From positions 1,426,001 through 1,490,000 of the forward strand of contig CBDCWO010000006.1 in assembly GCA_965223405.1 (NCBI GenBank): a stretch of DNA of 64,000 bases, in the 5' to 3' direction. Positions within the stretch are counted from its first letter, which is position 1. Every line of letters begins with the position of its first letter. Shown piece by piece: positions 8,833-18,412 of this stretch. The translations under genes were made by a program, and so were the position numbers. The DNA is from CBDCWO01 sp965223405 (GTDB taxonomy: Bacteria; Bacteroidota; Bacteroidia; Chitinophagales; Saprospiraceae). Below the pieces are notes generated by a model. It did no database searches, had not been told where the DNA came from, and worked only from the letters and a program-made list of their open reading frames with translations.

Positions 8833-10119
8833 CTAACCAACTTGAATACCATTCATGATCGATTCGATGTGTTCGATTTCGATAGGTATTTCGGACATTA
8901 GGTCTTGAGGTCCATGATCTGTGATCAGAATATCGTTTTCAATTCGAATGCCAAGGTGTTCCTCCCGGATGTAGATACCTGGTTCACAAGTAAGCACCAT
9001 TCCGGCCTGAAGGGGTACATATCGATCGGCCAGATCATGGACATCTAATCCCAAATGGTGACCAATTCCATGCATAAAATATTTAGAAATTTCCGTTTTT
9101 TCCGGGCTCTTATTGGAAACAAGTCCAAGTCCAAATAATTCATAACCTATAAATACTTCTACTTCTCGTTGAATATCCTTCAAGTTTTGACCTGGAACCA
9201 TCAATTGTTTTGCCATTTTAAAGGTATCCAACACAGACTGATATACTTGTCTCTGTCGACTACTAAACTGCCCATTTACTGGAATGGTCCTGGAAAGATC
9301 TGCAGCATAATTGGCATATTCGGCTCCAAAATCTAAGAGAAGCACATCGCCTTCCTTGAGTTTACTCTCATTCTTAATGTAATGAAGAATGCAGGAATTA
9401 GAACCAGACGCTATTATTGGTAGATACGCATGACCCTGTGCTCCATTCTTAATAAACTCGTGAATGATCTCAGCTTCAATTTCATATTCCATGATTCCCG
9501 GTCTTACGACAGAACAAACTCGCTCAAAAGCATCGCCGGTTATTTGACATGCTTTGAAGATAAGATCCACCTCTATTGGGTGCTTAATCATTGCCATGGA
9601 TTTCAAAACTGGTTGTGCCCTTTTTTTCTGAATTAAGGGATACTTTTCATTCATTTCCAAGGCAAACCGGTGATCCTTACTTTTTACTGAACTCACGAAC
9701 CTATCATTTTCATTAGAGTTTAAATAGACTCCCTTGGACATATAGAGTAGTGATTGTAAAATGGGCTCCAATTGATCAAGCCATAATACAGTCTTAACCC
9801 CTGATATTTTATCCGCTTCTTCCTTATTGTATTTCTTCCCTTCCCATACAGCCAGATACGGAGAGGTTTTACGGATAAAAAGAATCTCTTTATATTCTTC
9901 CTTTTTGCAATCGGGATACAGGATCAAAACGCATTCTTCCTGATCAATTCCCGATAATGCAAAAAAATCTGAGTTTTGCCTAAAGGGATAAAAAGAGTCC
10001 CCATTTCGGGGCATTAGATCATTAGAATGAAAAACAGCCATCCAGTTTGGATCCATTTCACGGACAAATCGACGGCGATTATGAACAAAAAGGGTCGGAT
10101 CAATCGTTTGGTACCTCAT
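8833..10119 (-). CDS. pepP: Xaa-Pro aminopeptidase, M24B
   Basis: 428 residues. An N-terminal AMP_N domain (to about 170) precedes a pita-bread M24 domain. The five metal ligands are visible in order: Asp in LLLDFGAE, Asp in AADLSRT, His in HGIGHHLGLD, Glu in TCEPGIYI and Glu in IRIENDI. It removes N-terminal residues preceding proline from peptides, in the cytoplasm, with two manganese ions. Length and motif order match PepP; there is no signal peptide. It is a single gene with about 100 nt to its neighbour on the same strand. Confidence 0.9.
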   Translation of the reverse strand: MRYQTIDPTLFVHNRRRFVREMDPNWMAVFHSNDLMPRNGDSFYPFRQNSDFFALSGIDQEECVLILYPDCKKEEYKEILFIRKTSPYLAVWEGKKYNKEEADKISGVKTVLWLDQLEPILQSLLYMSKGVYLNSNENDRFVSSVKSKDHRFALEMNEKYPLIQKKRAQPVLKSMAMIKHPIEVDLIFKACQITGDAFERVCSVVRPGIMEYEIEAEIIHEFIKNGAQGHAYLPIIASGSNSCILHYIKNESKLKEGDVLLLDFGAEYANYAADLSRTIPVNGQFSSRQRQVYQSVLDTFKMAKQLMVPGQNLKDIQREVEVFIGYELFGLGLVSNKSPEKTEISKYFMHGIGHHLGLDVHDLADRYVPLQAGMVLTCEPGIYIREEHLGIRIENDILITDHGPQDLMSEIPIEIEHIESIMNGIQVG

Positions 10120-10254
10120 ATAAAAGGCTTTAATAAATCACCCAAAAATAGGTAAAAAGCGGCATTCGGAAAAGGTTAATTGATTTTTGAATCTGTCGTC
10201 GAAGGAGCGCAAGGAGACTGGAATGAAGATAACGGAAACCAGTGTAGGGAAACT

Positions 10255-10318
10255 CTTCTGACATATATCCTCTGTTTTCTATCCTCTGCCTTCTGTCCTC
10301 TGTCTTTTGTCTCAACTC
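10255..10318. repeat. Pyrimidine-rich CTCTGT-type intergenic repeat
   Basis: The stretch is built of variants of CCTCTGTCTTCTGT. A similar string occurs at 49656-49675, in both cases next to structured intergenic DNA. It appears to be an interspersed low-complexity repeat, not a gene. Confidence 0.5.
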
Positions 10319-10326
10319 AATTCTTC

Positions 10327-10713
10327 CTACACTTTAATATCTACTTCTTCAAGTGCTTTTTCATCCAGGTCTGCAAACCAGGTATTCAGTTTTTCCCGCG
10401 CTGTCTTTCGTACATTTTTGTCGATGTAACAGGCGATGGTTACCAATCCAAAACTGAGAATTCCAAAATCATCAGTATATCCCAATATAGGAGTTAAATC
10501 GGGAATTGCATCAATAGGTGTCAGCAAATATCCGAGCATTCCCATAACCATAGATTTGGCCCAAAAAGGTGTTTCCGGACGTTCATAGGCATAGTATAAG
10601 AGTAAGATAGTGTACAAAGATTTTTGTCCAAATCGCTGCAGGTATTCACCCCATTTTTTCCAAAATCTGGTTTTCTGAAACCTCTTTTGATATTTATTCA
10701 AATTAATCTTCAT
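10327..10713 (-). CDS. YkvA family (DUF1232) protein
   Basis: 128 residues. The DUF1232 core is seen as AKSMVMGMLGYLLTPIDAIPDLTPILGYTDD split over about residues 50-85, with the typical LxPxDxIPD pattern between two hydrophobic segments. Proteins of this family are small membrane proteins without a known biochemical role. The N-terminus is basic. It stands alone between pepP and a deacetylase gene. Confidence 0.82.
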   Translation of the reverse strand: MKINLNKYQKRFQKTRFWKKWGEYLQRFGQKSLYTILLLYYAYERPETPFWAKSMVMGMLGYLLTPIDAIPDLTPILGYTDDFGILSFGLVTIACYIDKNVRKTAREKLNTWFADLDEKALEEVDIKV

Positions 10714-10828
10714 GCTTAATGAAACAGGTGAAAGATAGCAAAAAGTTCACAAAACAGAAAACAGCAAAAGGTAACCGGAGTGATTACCACTTCAAGAATT
10801 AATTAAAATATCGTTAGGAAAAACTAAT

Positions 10829-11482
10829 TCAAGCTATTTTTTTTACAGCTTCTTTACCAATAATCTCAGTCTCTGTAATACCTCGAAACGAATAGCCTAA
10901 GCTCGAATAATGTTCCAAGACTCTTGGCAACGCGTATTTTAGGTTTTTTTGAGTTTTGAGACTATCATGAAACACAACTATTGATCCGGGAAATGCATTT
11001 TGGATGACATTCTCCAGACACCGTTCGGGTTCGATATTCTGATCAAAATCAGCACTTAACACATCCCACATTACAATTTGGTAATGTCGTTGCAGAAATT
11101 GAATTTGACCTGGTTTTAACCGTCCGTAAGGAGGTCTAAATAATGATGATTTTACCAAACGAGCACACTTGCGCACATTGTGGTAATACGGAATATTGTC
11201 TGTTTTCCAACCAGACCAATGGTTATAGGTATGATTCCCTACGGAATGACCTGCGAATAATAGTCTATCCAATATGTCGGGATACTTGGCTGCATTTTCA
11301 CCAACACAAAAGAAAGTACCTTTTGCGTTGTATTCGGCTAGTTGGTCGATAACCCAAGGAGTAACTTCAGGGATCGGACCATCATCGAAAGTAAGATAAA
11401 GGGATTTTTCCTCGTTATATATTTTCCATACAAAATTTGGAAACAAATTTTGTATGAATTGAGGTGTTCTAACTAAGTACAT
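10829..11482 (-). CDS. NodB-type polysaccharide deacetylase
   Basis: 217 residues. All five carbohydrate esterase 4 motifs can be seen: TFDDGP, HSVGNHTYNH, RPPYGR, MWDVLSADFD and IVVFHDS. The Asp-His-His metal site and the catalytic base are therefore intact. The enzyme removes N-acetyl groups from a cell-wall or surface polymer. There is no clear signal peptide, so either the start lies further upstream or it acts inside the cell on a precursor. Similar short members occur across Bacteroidota without an assigned substrate. Confidence 0.88.
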   Translation of the reverse strand: MYLVRTPQFIQNLFPNFVWKIYNEEKSLYLTFDDGPIPEVTPWVIDQLAEYNAKGTFFCVGENAAKYPDILDRLLFAGHSVGNHTYNHWSGWKTDNIPYYHNVRKCARLVKSSLFRPPYGRLKPGQIQFLQRHYQIVMWDVLSADFDQNIEPERCLENVIQNAFPGSIVVFHDSLKTQKNLKYALPRVLEHYSSLGYSFRGITETEIIGKEAVKKIA

Positions 11483-11683
11483 CTTTCATTGCGTTAATAT
11501 GTTCAGAGATATTATTAATTTTATCCTTTTAAATTTGGCCGGGATAATCTTTTAAATGTTATAATTGAAACGATTATTGCATCATATTTGCTGCTTTAAC
11601 GTTTCAATTCCGTCAAAAACGAATATAATCAAATTTTGTCTGAAAAACAATATAATACAAATAATTATAATTTGTAATATTAA

Positions 11684-13207
11684 ATGAATAATAAATCAAT
11701 AAGAGTAAGGTTCGCTCCCAGCCCTACCGGCCCTTTGCATATCGGTGGAATTCGTACCGCTTTGTACAATTTTTTATGGGCTAAACAAAACCAGGGTACC
11801 TTTATCTTGAGAATAGAAGATACGGATCAAAAAAGGTTTGTTCCAGGAGCTGAAGAGTATATTATTGATGCTTTGCGATGGATAGGAATAACTCCTGATG
11901 AAGGCCCTTACCGAGGTGGAAACTTCGGACCTTATCGACAGTCACAGCGTCAGGATATTTATCAAAAAAATGTTCAACAATTATTGGAATCGGGAAGCGC
12001 ATATGTCGCTTTTGATACTCCGGAAGAATTGGATGCTATGAGAAAGAAGGCAGCTGCTGAAGGGGTAGCAGCTCCAAAATATGATCATTCCACGAGAATG
12101 TTCATGAAAAATAGTCTAACCATGGATCCAGCTACAGTTTCAAAAAATATCCAAACTGGAATTCCTTACGTGGTACGACTTAAAGTTGAACCTGAACAAA
12201 CTATAAAGATTCTGGATCTGATCAGAGAAGAAGTTGTTTTTCAATCAGATACTTTAGATGACAAAGTATTGCTGAAAGCAGATGGATTGCCTACCTATCA
12301 TTTAGCCAATGTCGTCGATGATCATCTTATGCAAGTCAGCCATGTAATTAGAGGTGAAGAATGGCTACCGAGTACAGCTCACCATATTCTGTTGTATCAG
12401 GCATTCGGTTGGGATCCGCCTGAATTTGCCCACTTACCCCTTATTCTAAAACCTAATGGCAAAGGAAAACTAAGCAAACGCGATAGTGATAAACTGGGAA
12501 TTCCGGTATTTCCACTGGAATGGCGAAAAGGAGAAACTTATTATCCGGGATTCAGAGAGAAAGGATTTCTACCAGCAGCTGTAATAAATTTTCTTGCTTT
12601 CCTGGGATGGAATCCCGGTACAAATGAGGAAATATTTGATGTGGAAGAATTAATTTCTACATTTTCACTCGATCATGTAGGTCGGTCCGGGGCCCGGTTC
12701 GATTTTGATAAAGCCAAATGGTATAACCATCATTACATACAAACAGCATCTATTGATACTTTGCTTCCTTTAGTCACCGATTATTTACAAAGTCAAAAAG
12801 TAAAGCTCCCTACAGAACGTGACATGGTTGAATTAATCAACATGATGCGTGATCGTGTCCATACTATTCCTGAGTTTTATGAGTTAGGGCATTATTTATT
12901 TGATCCCCCTAATAAATATAATGAACGGATGATCGCAAAAAAATGGAAAGAAGGGCATCAATCCCAGCTTATGGCCATAGGTGATCTATTGGAGGATTTA
13001 GATTCAGATGATATAGGGGATGCCGAACAATTGGTAAAAAATTACGTCAAAGAACACCAACTAAAAATGGGAGAGATCTTTCCCTTATTACGTATTGGCA
13101 TCACAGGAGATATGACAGGCCCTGACCTCTTTCAATTGATCAACTGGTTAGGACCAAATGAAACAAAAAGACGAATTTCCAGTTTAGTCAAGTATAAAAC
13201 TTCATGA
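11684..13207 (+). CDS. gltX: Glutamyl-tRNA synthetase
   Basis: 507 residues, the usual length. The class I signature is GPLHIGGIRTAL near the N-terminus and the second is KLSKRDSDK (a KMSKS variant). It charges tRNA-Glu in the cytoplasm. It heads a tightly packed unit: its stop codon overlaps the start of a 64-residue ORF by 4 nt, and three more genes follow with overlaps or no gap, so the whole set is likely one transcript. Confidence 0.96.
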   Translation: MNNKSIRVRFAPSPTGPLHIGGIRTALYNFLWAKQNQGTFILRIEDTDQKRFVPGAEEYIIDALRWIGITPDEGPYRGGNFGPYRQSQRQDIYQKNVQQLLESGSAYVAFDTPEELDAMRKKAAAEGVAAPKYDHSTRMFMKNSLTMDPATVSKNIQTGIPYVVRLKVEPEQTIKILDLIREEVVFQSDTLDDKVLLKADGLPTYHLANVVDDHLMQVSHVIRGEEWLPSTAHHILLYQAFGWDPPEFAHLPLILKPNGKGKLSKRDSDKLGIPVFPLEWRKGETYYPGFREKGFLPAAVINFLAFLGWNPGTNEEIFDVEELISTFSLDHVGRSGARFDFDKAKWYNHHYIQTASIDTLLPLVTDYLQSQKVKLPTERDMVELINMMRDRVHTIPEFYELGHYLFDPPNKYNERMIAKKWKEGHQSQLMAIGDLLEDLDSDDIGDAEQLVKNYVKEHQLKMGEIFPLLRIGITGDMTGPDLFQLINWLGPNETKRRISSLVKYKTS

Positions 13208-13398
13208 CAGATAAAAATCACAAACAAAAACCGACGGACGAAGACCGACCTGAGGATAAATTCAAGGATTTTGACATTAACATCAACGAGTTTGGTGAAG
13301 TCCTTACCAGTGTAAGTATCGATCAAATCAACCGGTACTTAAATGATACCGTAACGGATAAAAAACTTTTGAACAGAAAAATAGAAGAAGAAGAATAG
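13204..13398 (+). CDS. Small acidic protein of unknown function
   Basis: 64 residues, very rich in Asp, Glu, Lys and Asn, with no membrane segment. The start overlaps the gltX stop (ATGA) and its own stop abuts the next ATG with no gap, so it is almost certainly translated as part of the operon. The middle (DFDININEFGEVLTSVSIDQ) looks like the only structured part; the N-terminus resembles a disordered charged tail. I do not recognise the family. Confidence 0.7.
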   Translation: MTDKNHKQKPTDEDRPEDKFKDFDININEFGEVLTSVSIDQINRYLNDTVTDKKLLNRKIEEEE

Positions 13399-14826
13399 AT
13401 GGAAATAAAAATTTGTGGAGCGGCCCAGGAAGTCACAGGGAGTAATCACCTGGTCACCTTGGATTCAGGATTAAAAGTCTTATTGGATTGCGGATTATTC
13501 CAGGGACGAGATATTGAACATTTAAATGAAAAATGGCTTTACGATCCCAGTGAAATTGATGTCTTGATCTTATCTCATGCCCACATTGATCATAGTGGTC
13601 GTATTCCCAAACTTGTAAAAGACGGTTTTACAGGCCCGATCATCTGTACCCATGCAACGCGCAGCTTATGTTCGATTATGCTATTGGATAGTGCCAAAAT
13701 CCAAATGTATGATGCAGAGTATTACAATCGCAAAATGGCAAAAAAGATTGCCAAGGGAAGAAAGAAAAATAATAAAAAACTAAAGTATAAAGACCCCTTG
13801 TATACCGACAAGGATGTACATCGGGCGATGGAACAGTTCATTTCACTGGCCTACAACCGCTGGTATCCAGTCAATGAAAATCTGGAAGTATTATTCAAGG
13901 ATGCCGGACACATTCTTGGAAGCGCTAGTGTTACTGTTCGTATCAGGGAAAAAGATCAATGGAAGACACTTGGTTTTACTGGAGATATTGGCAGACCGAA
14001 CCGACCCATTTTAAGAGATCCTCAATTAATGCCGGCTGTAGATTATCTAATTTGCGAATCCACCTATGGAGACCGGCTCCATGATCTGCCTCCTAACGAA
14101 GAAAAAAAGTTTTTGGAAGTGATCAAGCATGCCTGTCTGGAGAAAAAAGGCAAATTACTTATCCCTGCTTTCAGTCTGGGAAGGACTCAAGAAATTGTGC
14201 ACATGATGGATCGAATGGAGAGCGCCGGAATTTTACCAAAAATCAAGGTATATGTGGACAGCCCGCTGGCTGTCAATGCTACCACAATCTTTGGAATTCA
14301 CCCGGAATGCTATGATGCTGAGCTCAGTACCTACCTCTTGACGGATTCCGATCCTTTTGGATTCAACAATCTAACCTATATCACCGATGTGGTCGACTCG
14401 AAAGCATTAAATAACAGTGATGAACCATGTGTTATCGTATCCTCGGCAGGGATGTTGAATGCCGGCAGATCAAAACATCACTTAAACAATATCATTGAAA
14501 ACCCTAGAAACACCATATTGATCGTTGGTTATTGTTCTCCCGAAACCCCAGGTGGCCGATTACGAAGTGGTGCGGAAGTGATCAAACTATTTGGTGAAGA
14601 AAAATTTGTACGGGCCGAAGTTATGATCATGGATTCATTTTCGGCGCATGCCGACAGGGATGAACTTACCGTATTTATAAATCCCCAGAAAAAATCATTA
14701 AAAAGACTCCTGCTGGTCCACGGAGAGTTGGCGCCACAAAAATCCTTTAAAAGCCATTTGCAAAATCAGGGATTCGGACGGATTGAAATTCCCACACTTG
14801 GGCAAACATATTATTTTAATGCGTAG
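13399..14826 (+). CDS. MBL-fold / beta-CASP RNA-processing-type hydrolase
   Basis: 475 residues. The metallo-beta-lactamase motifs are SHAHIDHSG, DAGHILGSA and FTGDIG. A beta-CASP insertion follows, and the C-terminus carries the RMMBL part with SSAGMLNAGR, FSAHADRDEL and LLVHGEL. This is the architecture of CPSF73-like and RNase J-related exonucleases, usually with two zinc ions. Bacterial members of this length are thought to process RNA, but the exact target is unknown. It is encoded directly after the 64-residue protein, with which it is probably translationally coupled. Confidence 0.9.
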   Translation: MEIKICGAAQEVTGSNHLVTLDSGLKVLLDCGLFQGRDIEHLNEKWLYDPSEIDVLILSHAHIDHSGRIPKLVKDGFTGPIICTHATRSLCSIMLLDSAKIQMYDAEYYNRKMAKKIAKGRKKNNKKLKYKDPLYTDKDVHRAMEQFISLAYNRWYPVNENLEVLFKDAGHILGSASVTVRIREKDQWKTLGFTGDIGRPNRPILRDPQLMPAVDYLICESTYGDRLHDLPPNEEKKFLEVIKHACLEKKGKLLIPAFSLGRTQEIVHMMDRMESAGILPKIKVYVDSPLAVNATTIFGIHPECYDAELSTYLLTDSDPFGFNNLTYITDVVDSKALNNSDEPCVIVSSAGMLNAGRSKHHLNNIIENPRNTILIVGYCSPETPGGRLRSGAEVIKLFGEEKFVRAEVMIMDSFSAHADRDELTVFINPQKKSLKRLLLVHGELAPQKSFKSHLQNQGFGRIEIPTLGQTYYFNA

Positions 14827-16297
14827 ATCCTACTTGTACATTTGTGGCCTAATCTTCTGCCTGGGTTGTTCCGGCTGGCAAATAGATGATATTCGTCTAA
14901 ACGAAGATGCCCAATTTGATATTCCTTTGTTCAAAACGGAATTCTCACTGGATCAGATTATTGACACTTCCGGGGGTTTGGTCGAAGTCAGGATCAACCA
15001 GGACAAGATCGAACTCATATTTAAGGGTGAACCACTGCAATTCACGCCGGAAGACGTCTTGCCCTCGTTTCCTACCAACATTCCAATTCCCTTATTAGAT
15101 ACTAATTCACAGATCAATTTGGGAATTGTAGGGGGAGTCTCCATATCAAAAATTATATTGGCAGATGATAGTTTACATCTTGGTTTTGCTTACTCCAGTG
15201 CTTCACCTATTGAATTTTCACTCGAAATACCCTCTCTTGCTTTGGACGGTAATTCATTTCATTTCAAAACAACCCTCGAATCAGGTATCGCCAAGGTCAT
15301 CAATTCAGATCCAGTACCTTTATCCGGATATGAATTGAATTTAGAGGACAATCTTCTCCGCATAAAATATCAAGCCTTAAAAAATGGTGAACCTATCCGG
15401 CTTCCTTGGGTCACCTTAAGTTTTAGTGCTTTTGATTTTACTTACTTCCAGGGAAAGCTGGGCAAATTTTCCCTTCCACAACCGGTCGATTCCATTGAAA
15501 TTGATATTTTCAAAAATTGGGAAGGAGGTACCGTACAAATTGAAAATCCGACGGCGCATTTCAAAGCCTTAAATTCTTTTGGTATTCCCATGGCTATTCA
15601 AACTCATGAAATGTACATTTTTTCAAAAAATGGGAGTAAAAAACTGGTCACTTCTCCTTTATTTGAAAGTCCAATCGCATTTGCTCATCCGTCACTGGAC
15701 CAGGTAGGTACTGTTGAAGAAACATTCGTTGAAATCAATCCTCAAAACAGCAATATTTCGGATATCGTGGAAGAAGTCCCCTCAGCATTGTATTATTATA
15801 TTTCAGGCGTAATCAACCCGGAGGAACTAAATGAAGATATATTTCTAACGAATAAGAGTAAATTACAGATAGAAAGTGAAATAAATATCCCAGTCTATGG
15901 CAAACTAGAAAATTACATCGGGTACGATACCATACCGATTGTTCCTTGGGAGAACACCAATTTTCGTCAAGCTACCCTGCATCTGTATACCGAAAATGAA
16001 ATGCCCGTGGAAGTAACTCTGGAAGCAGTTCTTCTGGATTCAGCAAAGACTAAGATAGGAAACCTCTGGGAAGGTCCACTACTACTGGCATTAGCAGCCG
16101 ATCAAAATAAGGTTCCAGATGGTGAACAAATTTCCAAGCATGAAGTACCACTTTCCCTGGATCTATTACAACAATTAAGGGAAAATAGCTCCATTGGTTT
16201 AAAAATTTCGTTAAAGACTACCAGTGCAGAAAGTGCACAGGTCACTACTCAGCAAACTGTTCGTATTTTTGCCGGAATTAAATTGGTTTTGGATTGA
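14819..16297 (+). CDS. Exported lipoprotein-like protein of unknown function
   Basis: 492 residues from the ATG at 14819, which overlaps the preceding stop by 8 nt. The N-terminus MRRSYLYICGLIFCLGC has a hydrophobic core ending in a Cys, a loose lipobox. The rest is a long beta-rich sequence with no motif that I recognise; it reads like two or three beta-sandwich domains. The following gene, overlapping by 4 nt, encodes a predicted outer membrane barrel of the DUF5723 type, so the two probably work together at the outer membrane. Confidence 0.72.
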   Translation: MRRSYLYICGLIFCLGCSGWQIDDIRLNEDAQFDIPLFKTEFSLDQIIDTSGGLVEVRINQDKIELIFKGEPLQFTPEDVLPSFPTNIPIPLLDTNSQINLGIVGGVSISKIILADDSLHLGFAYSSASPIEFSLEIPSLALDGNSFHFKTTLESGIAKVINSDPVPLSGYELNLEDNLLRIKYQALKNGEPIRLPWVTLSFSAFDFTYFQGKLGKFSLPQPVDSIEIDIFKNWEGGTVQIENPTAHFKALNSFGIPMAIQTHEMYIFSKNGSKKLVTSPLFESPIAFAHPSLDQVGTVEETFVEINPQNSNISDIVEEVPSALYYYISGVINPEELNEDIFLTNKSKLQIESEINIPVYGKLENYIGYDTIPIVPWENTNFRQATLHLYTENEMPVEVTLEAVLLDSAKTKIGNLWEGPLLLALAADQNKVPDGEQISKHEVPLSLDLLQQLRENSSIGLKISLKTTSAESAQVTTQQTVRIFAGIKLVLD

Positions 16298-17622
16298 AAA
16301 AGTACTTTTATACTACAATATGTGCACTAATATTTGGATGTACAGCAAAATGTTATGCTCAAAGTGACATTGGGGTGCACTTTATTTCAAATTTATTACA
16401 AGCCTCAAATACCAATCCGGCGATGGTTCCTTATGGGATCTATACCGCATTACCTTCTGGAATGATAAACTTATACCACAGTCAGGGGTCATTAAGTAAT
16501 TTATTGAATAAAGAAGGTTCAGCCCAATACCTGGATTTAAGTAAAATGAAGATTAACGCGGAAGATGATTATTTCCTGTTGGCTGACGCAAGTGCCGAAC
16601 TATTTCAGTTTTCGTGGTTACAAAACAAAGTTTCCTGGTCAGTTGGTTATAATTACGATGTAAAGAATTTGATTAAATATCCGGGAAGTTTAGCAGATGT
16701 TTTGATTAATGGTAATGACCATCTATTGGGAAAGGAAGTTGATACCTACGTGCAAGCGCAATCTCAATGGTATCATCAATACTATTTTGGCTTGGGATAT
16801 CATGTACCATACTTTTCCATTGGCACCAGGATCAAAGTCTTGTCTGGGATTTACAGTTTGAATACAATTACATCCACTGGAACTTTGCTTTCTGATGCCG
16901 AAAATTTTGCTACTAAATTAGATTTTAACCACGTATTTAATGCTAGTGGGGATCTGTTGGATTACAATGCAGATACCCGTTCATTTTCAATTAATGAAAC
17001 GGCGACCAGTTCACAATTTCTTGGAAAAAATTTTGGCTTGGGCATTGACATTGGCATTAAACTGAGTTTAAGTGAAATATTTTTTATTGATGCCAGCTTT
17101 TTAAATATTGGACAAATAAACTGGCGCAATAACACACGCCAATACAGTTGGACGCAAAACAAAATATATGAAGGTATATCCATATCTCCACCTTTCGAAT
17201 CAGATCCTATTAGTTTTACCCAAATAGTAGATAGTCTGGAATCATTAGGTGATATTCAAGTCGAACAGATTACTTACAATACTGATTTGTTTCCTCAATT
17301 GTTTTTGGGATTTCAATATCAGATGACGGATCGAACTAAGATCGGCCTAATTTATTCCAAAGAATACAACCGACAAAAACTATTTCCACTTCTGGCTACA
17401 CATTTTGCTTATAACCTGGATAAGATCTGGGAGGTTGGAGTTACCTGGTCGACTAAGCACGGACGATTTGACAATTTAGGCCTTCACACTTTGCTTTCCT
17501 TAGGACCTATTCAGTTGTTCGCCACTACGGATAACATATTCCAATTTCCACTTTTTAGGCCTTGGAGTAACTTTCACTTCAGAGGTGGGCTAAATATCCG
17601 CTTCAATTATTCTTCGATATAG
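16294..17622 (+). CDS. DUF5723-like outer membrane beta-barrel protein
   Basis: 442 residues. The start is a TTG at 16294 that overlaps the previous TGA; no ATG is available in this part of the frame, and the TTG gives a good signal peptide ending near CYAQS. The mature part is rich in alternating hydrophobic strands, Asn, Tyr and Ser, and ends in a Phe/Tyr-rich strand as in outer membrane barrels. The beginning SNLLQASNTNPAMVP is typical of DUF5723 proteins. The function of this family is unknown. It is the last gene of the gltX unit. Confidence 0.75.
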   Translation: MKKYFYTTICALIFGCTAKCYAQSDIGVHFISNLLQASNTNPAMVPYGIYTALPSGMINLYHSQGSLSNLLNKEGSAQYLDLSKMKINAEDDYFLLADASAELFQFSWLQNKVSWSVGYNYDVKNLIKYPGSLADVLINGNDHLLGKEVDTYVQAQSQWYHQYYFGLGYHVPYFSIGTRIKVLSGIYSLNTITSTGTLLSDAENFATKLDFNHVFNASGDLLDYNADTRSFSINETATSSQFLGKNFGLGIDIGIKLSLSEIFFIDASFLNIGQINWRNNTRQYSWTQNKIYEGISISPPFESDPISFTQIVDSLESLGDIQVEQITYNTDLFPQLFLGFQYQMTDRTKIGLIYSKEYNRQKLFPLLATHFAYNLDKIWEVGVTWSTKHGRFDNLGLHTLLSLGPIQLFATTDNIFQFPLFRPWSNFHFRGGLNIRFNYSSI

Positions 17623-17665
17623 TCTTAAAGGGTGTACGGTAATACATGTTGCCAGGATTATTCGT

Positions 17666-18412
17666 TTAATGCATGTGGGTAACCTTTTGTAATATACTCA
17701 ATTGGCCTCCATACGTTTTAGCAATATTTTCTTGGGTGAATACCGAGTCAGTATTTCCATAGGCAATTAAACGCTGATTAAGCAGTATAACTTCTTCGAA
17801 ATAATCCGGTACGGATGACAAATCATGGTGAACCACTAAGAGAGTTTTTCCTCTGTCGGCCAGTTGCTGCAGGATTTCGACTATTTTATGTTCCGTAGGT
17901 ATGTCTACTCCGACAAAAGGCTCATCCAGCAAAAAAATCTGTGGATCCTGACATAGAGCTCTGGCAATAAATACCCTCTGCTGTTGACCACCGGAAAGTT
18001 GTCCGATTTGCCGGTTTTTCAAATTTAAGATATTCAGGGTTTTAAGTGCAGCCTCAGCTTCAATATGATCCTGCTTGTTCATTCTGGAAAATACTTTCTT
18101 ATGCGGATATCTCCCCATTAATACGATATCAATAACCCGAGCTGGAAAATTCCAATCCACTTCATCCTTTTGGGGTACATAGGCAATAGATTTTCGATTT
18201 TCCGCAATCGGCTTGCCTTCGATCAGGATGGAGCCGGATTGGATATCTATCAAACCTAGAATGGCTTTAAACAAAGTGGACTTCCCAGCGCCATTAGGGC
18301 CAATTACACCGATGGTCGTGCCACGATTTAACTTTAAAAAAATATTTGACAATACCCGCTTTCGTTCGTAGGATACAGACAAATCTTTAATTTCAATCGT
18401 CGAAGTTGCCAT
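17666..18412 (-). CDS. Metal (Mn/Zn/Fe) ABC transporter ATP-binding protein, TroB type
   Basis: 248 residues. Walker A is GPNGAGKSTLF, the signature is LSGGQQQRVF, Walker B is IFLLDEPF and the H-loop His is in VVHHDLS. The FVGVD sequence after Walker B is typical of the TroB/ZnuC/MntB group. It would power uptake of manganese, zinc or iron across the inner membrane. Its start shares one base with the stop of the substrate-binding gene upstream. No permease gene follows: the next gene is convergent. Confidence 0.92.
   Translation of the reverse strand: MATSTIEIKDLSVSYERKRVLSNIFLKLNRGTTIGVIGPNGAGKSTLFKAILGLIDIQSGSILIEGKPIAENRKSIAYVPQKDEVDWNFPARVIDIVLMGRYPHKKVFSRMNKQDHIEAEAALKTLNILNLKNRQIGQLSGGQQQRVFIARALCQDPQIFLLDEPFVGVDIPTEHKIVEILQQLADRGKTLLVVHHDLSSVPDYFEEVILLNQRLIAYGNTDSVFTQENIAKTYGGQLSILQKVTHMH

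Noticed and set aside
10130..10315. Open reading frame on the minus strand (about 60 codons)
   Set aside because: It translates the CTCTGT-type low-complexity repeat; the Arg/Gln-rich start is an effect of the repeat. No ribosome binding site or family.
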